This document shows, piece by piece, positions 59,785-64,000 of a stretch of DNA of 64,000 nt (within the stretch, counting starts at the first letter, position 1; the number at the start of each line of letters is the position of its first letter). Location of the stretch: the NCBI RefSeq assembly GCF_019578655.1, contig NC_063262.1:813582-877581 (forward strand). Reading direction: 5' to 3'. A program made the translations under genes and the position numbers. The DNA is from Ricinus communis (lineage: Eukaryota > Streptophyta > Magnoliopsida > Malpighiales > Euphorbiaceae). The notes below the pieces were generated by a model, which searched no databases, had not been told where the DNA came from, and worked only from the letters and a program-made list of their open reading frames with translations.

Positions 59785-61864
59785 ATGGCTCTAAAAGCAC
59801 CCTCTACACTTCCTTCTTCTATCTCCATCTGCAAAGAGGTCAGTGCTTAATGGACAGCAAGCTTGTGTTTCTCGGATATTTCTGTCTGATTCTTGTATAT
59901 CAATCTGATTCTGTTCAAATGTGTGTTGTTGTCAGGGCAAGTCCAATGTTTCTCTTAAGGAGGCAGGTTTCTTTGGAGTTTCAGTTTCACTTCCAAACCA
60001 CCTCAAGGCTGAGTGCAATTATTCTCTAGTAAGGAGCAAGGTGAGTCTTCACTCTTCCAAATTACAGATATAAGAATTGCTTGAATGTTAGTCAAGGAGA
60101 CTGACCAACATCAAAGAGTAAAAGGGTGTTTAGTGGAATCAACAATCAGAAAAAGAATTGAAGTTGTTCTTTGAAATTCCCATTAATAATTGAATTTCCA
60201 GAGGGTGTCCAAGCAGGATATGACCTTTGAAGATTGAAGAGTCAAGAATCTATAGTCAGGCCCAATTTTCCTTCTGTTAATAGACTAGAAATCAGATGCT
60301 ATGTTAATAGAACTTCAGCTCACCCAATTACTGGTTGAATTAACAAAATTTGCAAAATTCCAATACCTCGATCAATGTACGCATAGGATGTGCACTGCAT
60401 TCATATGATAAAGTCACTTGGGTTACTTGCAAGCAGGAACTCAAGAAAAGGGCAACACCCACAGGAACAATCAGAGCACAGACAGCTACAACAACTCCAG
60501 CAATTGATGAGGCGGCCCCAGTAGCAAAGAAAACATTGAGAAAGGGCAATGTGATAGTCACTGGAGCTTCCTCCGGTTTGGGTCTGGCCACAGCGAAGGC
60601 TTTAGCAGAGACAGGGGAGTGGAACGTAATCATGGCCTGTAGGAACTTTCTTAAGGCTGAGAGGGCAGCTAAATCAGTTGGCATTCCTAAAGAGAACTAC
60701 ACTGTTATGCATCTTGACCTTGCCTCCCTTGATAGCGTTAGACAGTTTGCAGGTAACTTTCGCCAGTCAGGAATGCCACTCGATGTGCTGGTGTGCAATG
60801 CTGCTGTCTACTTCCCCATTGCCAAGGAGCCTACTTTCACTGCTGAAGGATTTGAACTCAGTGTTGGGACTAATCATCTTGGTCACTTCCTACTTGCACG
60901 GCTGCTGCTTGATGATTTGAAACAATCAGACTACCCGTCCAAGCGGCTCATCATCGTTGGCTCCATAACAGGTAAGACTTACCCCTACCAAGAGAATCTT
61001 TTGGGGGTAAAAATATTTCTGGTGAAAGGGAGCATTTACAGATTGAAAGGAAAACACAATAAAACTATGCTGCTTAAGATTAGGAACTGATAGCAGCACC
61101 TCATAATGACATCAGAGATTAATTGATAATACTTGGAAATCCTCAAGGACTAACCTTGATGATTCCAAGAAACACAAGAAAGAATATCAGTACTCTGATT
61201 GTGCTTTTTCGCCCATGTAAAATTGCAGGAAACACCAACACATTGGCTGGAAATGTGCCTCCAAAGGCTAATCTTGGAGATCTGAGAGGTCTTGTCGGTG
61301 GCTTAAATGGGCTGAACAGCTCGCCGATGATAGATGGTGGAGAATTTGATGGTGCCAAAGCCTACAAAGACAGTAAAGTCTGCAACATGCTCACGATGCA
61401 AGAATTTCACAGGCGGTACCATGAGGAGACAGGAGTGGCCTTTGCTTCTCTCTACCCTGGTTGTATTGCAGAAACTGGGTTGTTCAGAGAGCACATTCCC
61501 TTGTTCAGGCTTCTATTCCCACCATTCCAAAAGTACATTACAAAAGGATATGTTTCAGAAGAAGTAGCTGGGAAAAGACTAGCGCAGGTCTGTTTATAAA
61601 AACCATTTGAACTAGCATGTAGAAACAGCCATGGATTATGTTGTGTTTTTGCATGCTTGTATCATTCTGTATCAAGTACGAAGCTAAACCTTGATCTTTG
61701 TGCCTCAGGTTGTGAGTGATCCAAGCCTTGGGAAATCAGGTGTTTACTGGAGCTGGAATCAGTACTCATCTTCATTTGAAAACCAGCTATCAGAAGAAGC
61801 CAGTGATACAGAGAAGGCTAAAAAGCTATGGGAGATAAGTGAGAAGCTAGTAGGGTTGGCATAA
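59785..61864 (+). CDS. POR: NADPH-protochlorophyllide oxidoreductase, five exons
   Basis: Plastid short-chain dehydrogenase catalysing the light-dependent reduction of protochlorophyllide to chlorophyllide in chlorophyll synthesis. Exons: 59785-59838, 59936-60040, 60437-60971, 61229-61587, 61709-61864; 402 residues, the usual length, phases exact. [15 protein letters not shown] begins a Ser-rich chloroplast transit peptide (about 1-65). The cofactor loop [17 protein letters not shown] follows, then [38 protein letters not shown], the catalytic Tyr and Lys in [29 protein letters not shown], and a C-terminus ending SEKLVGLA. One family position reads E where I expect T (IA-T-TGLFREH). The start is fixed by the MAL transit-peptide consensus. 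Isoform (A, B or C) cannot be assigned reliably; expression is probably light-regulated. Confidence 0.94.
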
Positions 61865-62659
61865 CTGAGCACTGCAAAATAATTAGGCAGTGCAGAATGC
61901 ACTGAGAGGTACTATGAACATCTGGTCCAGAATGGGTTTTCGCTAGCATGTTTCCTGTTCAAGTAAATGCAGATATTCTTTGTGAATGAGAATGAGATGA
62001 TAAAATACATGGATATCTACACTAAAATGGTCTGCATGTAAAATTTACGCTTCATTTAGTTGCAAATTCCATGTTTCCTGAATTGAGGGTCCTAATAATT
62101 TGCCCAGTCAGTTTGAACAAATATTACATACACGACAATATAATGCATGTATCAGTTCATTAAAAAACAAACGAAAAGCGTAAGGCTCAGACTGCAAATG
62201 CAAATTCCCAGGGGCTAAATCTAAGAGGTACTTTGGTTATTAAGGATGCCAAATTTTAGACAGCTTTCCTAGCATAAATGCCAAGTTCACTTTTGCTATG
62301 GTATCTAAAAGGAGTAACTAAATGCGCAAACATACATGCTGTAGTCGTATAGTGTCGGCCAGGAAAGCAATAGCACTGCTGCTGTTGATTATAGTGAGAC
62401 AGTGACGGACCCAGAAAATGAAGTTAGGAAGGACAAAATGAAAAAGAAGCTGTATAATATATTATCTTTCTTAAAATAAAGTAAAAGAGTGAAATGACAA
62501 TAACTACAAAGTGGTGCGGCAATAAATTCGAATTTGGAGCAGTAGTAATATAAGAAACCTACATTTATAGATCAAAAAATTGATAAATACTATTGCTAAT
62601 GGGGGGCAGTAGTGAGATACATAGAGATGCTAGCAAAAGAGCTAGTGAAGTGGCCAGGG
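61865..62659. other. POR 3' UTR and spacer
   Basis: The POR 3' UTR, then mixed sequence. A phrase GTGACGGACCCAGAAAATGA near 62402 resembles those seen near the ends of some plant non-autonomous transposons, but no terminal inverted repeat pair was identified. Confidence 0.4.
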
Positions 62660-62995
62660 AGCAGAATTAATTGTCCTCCCGCGGGAGATGAAATTAAGGG
62701 AAATAGTGATGCATCGTTTAAACAAGGACGAGACTATTGCTTTCATTTGTAGAAGGGTCAAGGGTGTACGGTAGAGGGGGTTCACGCGGCAGAGATGGCA
62801 GAAGCCATGGTTCTAAGGGAAGCAACAATCTATGTTGAAAACCAAGTCATAATTAAGGCCTATTTTTGAGACTGATTCTTCTGTGGCGGCAAGTTGCGGT
62901 AAAATCCACGAAGAGGTAGATGGATGAGACACATTTGAATAGTGTATGCCAAGATTTTTGGAGAACCGCCAATAAGGTGGCTTAGCAAAAAAAAA
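62660..62995 (+). pseudogene. RNase H-type retroelement relic
   Basis: The plus-strand translation contains NCPPAGDEIKGNSDASFK (usual form P-P-x-G-x-x-K-x-N-x-D-A-x-F), then AAEMAEAMVLREATIYVENQ (usual form AExxA...AL), and after frame changes DFWRTANKVA near 62958-62985 (usual form RxANxVA). The order fits the plant RNase H-like domain. Stops and frameshifts separate the blocks and there is no reverse transcriptase. Opposite in orientation to the relic at 6.6-7.3 kb. Confidence 0.6.
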
Positions 62996-63654
62996 ATCAT
63001 ATCTGCGTAATCATCCTGGCAGGTAGAGCTATCCCCACCCTTGAAATAGCTGGCTTATAGGCTTCTGATGCATCTCTCTCTCTGATTGAGTAACAAATAG
63101 CCTTTCATTATTTGTTTCACCACAGAAGATTCATGATGAAAGGGGTTCACCGTCTTGAAGACTTTCAAGACATGCAAAGCAAGCTCTGTCCTTCCCAATC
63201 TTCCCCCAAAACTTGACAACTTCATTCAGGCTGGTTCAGAACATTGATACGTAAAACGACATCCAAAAATATGCAGCTGCATGATCTTATGAAGAAAGAT
63301 TTGACACTCGAAATAAAAATCCAGCATCCGTATCCAGGACATTGCTTGCAATGAACAGGAGAGACCAATACAATAATTAACCATAACCCAATACAGCATG
63401 TAGTTGAATGATCTTATGAAGAGGATGGTTGATGCATTAAATAAAATCAATTCTAGCACAAATACCAAATAGTCTCATCACCACGACTCTAAAATTAGTC
63501 AATCAAGCCAATACTACATCCGATTTAGAAAAGCTCGTAATGAAGTATATGTGCCAACAAAAATCTCTAGTGGCATTTCCAATGCTAAAACATTAATAAT
63601 CTACAAGGCAGGAAAACAAAGACAAAAAGCCTTAAACTACAAGCTTACAAGTAA
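62996..63654. other. Spacer and PRP6 3' UTR
   Basis: No coding region supported. The right end should contain the 3' UTR of the minus-strand splicing-factor gene. Confidence 0.4.
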
Positions 63655-64000
63655 CTAGTGTTTATTATTTTCAGCAGCATTCTCTTCCTTTCCGAGAACA
63701 ATTACCACTTTCTTTAGGATGGCTTCAGTTTGCTGGTGAGCATTCTCCACAGCCTTTGAAATCGCTTGCCATTTTTCACCATGCTTCGGTTCTGCAGCAA
63801 TACACCTCTTCAAAACATCCCTCTGGTTTTCCTCAGTCCCATGCTGAAGTTCAAATTTGTAATACAACGCCCAGAAATCTCCAATATCTGGAGCAAGAGT
63901 GACTGCCCTGTTCAGCCAGGTTCTAGCTTTATCAACCTTCCTGTCATGCCAGAACAGCTTGGCCACAGCAGCAATAACATGAGGATCATGATCACATTTC
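63655..64000 (-). CDS. PRP6/STA1-type pre-mRNA splicing factor, C-terminal part
   Basis: The final 114 residues of a U5 snRNP-associated PRP6-like protein (STABILIZED1 in Arabidopsis), which bridges U5 and U4/U6 in the tri-snRNP. The reading frame enters from beyond the window edge (first full codon 63999, K-C-D-H-D-P-H-V-I) and ends at the TAG at 63655-63657. [34 protein letters not shown] and [13 protein letters not shown] are the terminal HAT/TPR-like helical repeats that end plant PRP6 proteins. The tail ([20 protein letters not shown]) is short and polar. Only the 3' end is visible, so intron number and length cannot be judged here. Confidence 0.88.
   Translation of the reverse strand, partial: KCDHDPHVIAAVAKLFWHDRKVDKARTWLNRAVTLAPDIGDFWALYYKFELQHGTEENQRDVLKRCIAAEPKHGEKWQAISKAVENAHQQTEAILKKVVIVLGKEENAAENNKH

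Noticed and set aside
60340..60684. Antisense open frame over POR exon 3
   Set aside because: It is a shadow of the codon pattern of the real plus-strand exon.

Overview
The window is nuclear DNA of a eudicot plant. Its genes have GT-AG introns, the spacers are very AT-rich, and plant-specific families are present: an EPF peptide, NADPH-protochlorophyllide oxidoreductase, an S-domain receptor kinase, an AP2/ERF factor and an NHL/LEA-2 protein. Protein style suggests Malpighiales, perhaps Euphorbiaceae, but that is an impression and not a test. I found no tRNA, rRNA or recognisable miRNA gene, and no CRISPR or prokaryotic feature.

0-20 kb is an O-methyltransferase (OMT) locus crowded with decayed insertions. 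Two full-length OMT paralogues lie on the minus strand (1.0-3.3 kb, three exons; 16.0-18.3 kb, two exons). Between them are a plastid petB fragment (4.36-4.60 kb), an RNase H-type retroelement relic (6.6-7.3 kb), a decayed Ty1/copia element with both LTRs (9.14-14.25 kb) and an opposite-strand pseudogene of a different, COMT-like OMT subfamily (15.0-15.6 kb). A tiny GRF-zinc-finger-like relic lies at 19.4 kb.

20-34 kb holds a ten-exon ELMO-domain gene (minus), an EPF1-type stomatal peptide precursor (minus), an unrecognised 128-residue basic protein (plus) and an NHL/LEA-2 membrane protein (plus).

34-47 kb holds a multi-exon proline-rich gene resembling the uncharacterised Arabidopsis At4g04980 family (5' end unresolved), an IST1-like ESCRT gene with a long cysteine-containing tail, and an intronless G-type lectin S-receptor-like kinase of the non-RD class, all plus strand.

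47-64 kb has a 7-kb AT-rich spacer with G-box/DRE motifs, an intronless group A-6 type ERF gene, a second spacer, a five-exon POR gene, another RNase H relic and the 3' end of a PRP6/STA1-type splicing-factor gene (minus, cut by the window edge).

The genes do not form one pathway. What they share is ancestry: from memory of Arabidopsis loci, several pairs (ELMO with POR; EPF1 with ERF053; IST1-like with the lectin kinase) have near-neighbour counterparts, so this looks like a conserved gene block. I did not find a convincing novel biological system. The most interesting items are the OMT cluster, with an altered SAM-site residue and an extra intron, the petB insertion, and the cysteine motif in the IST1-like tail.
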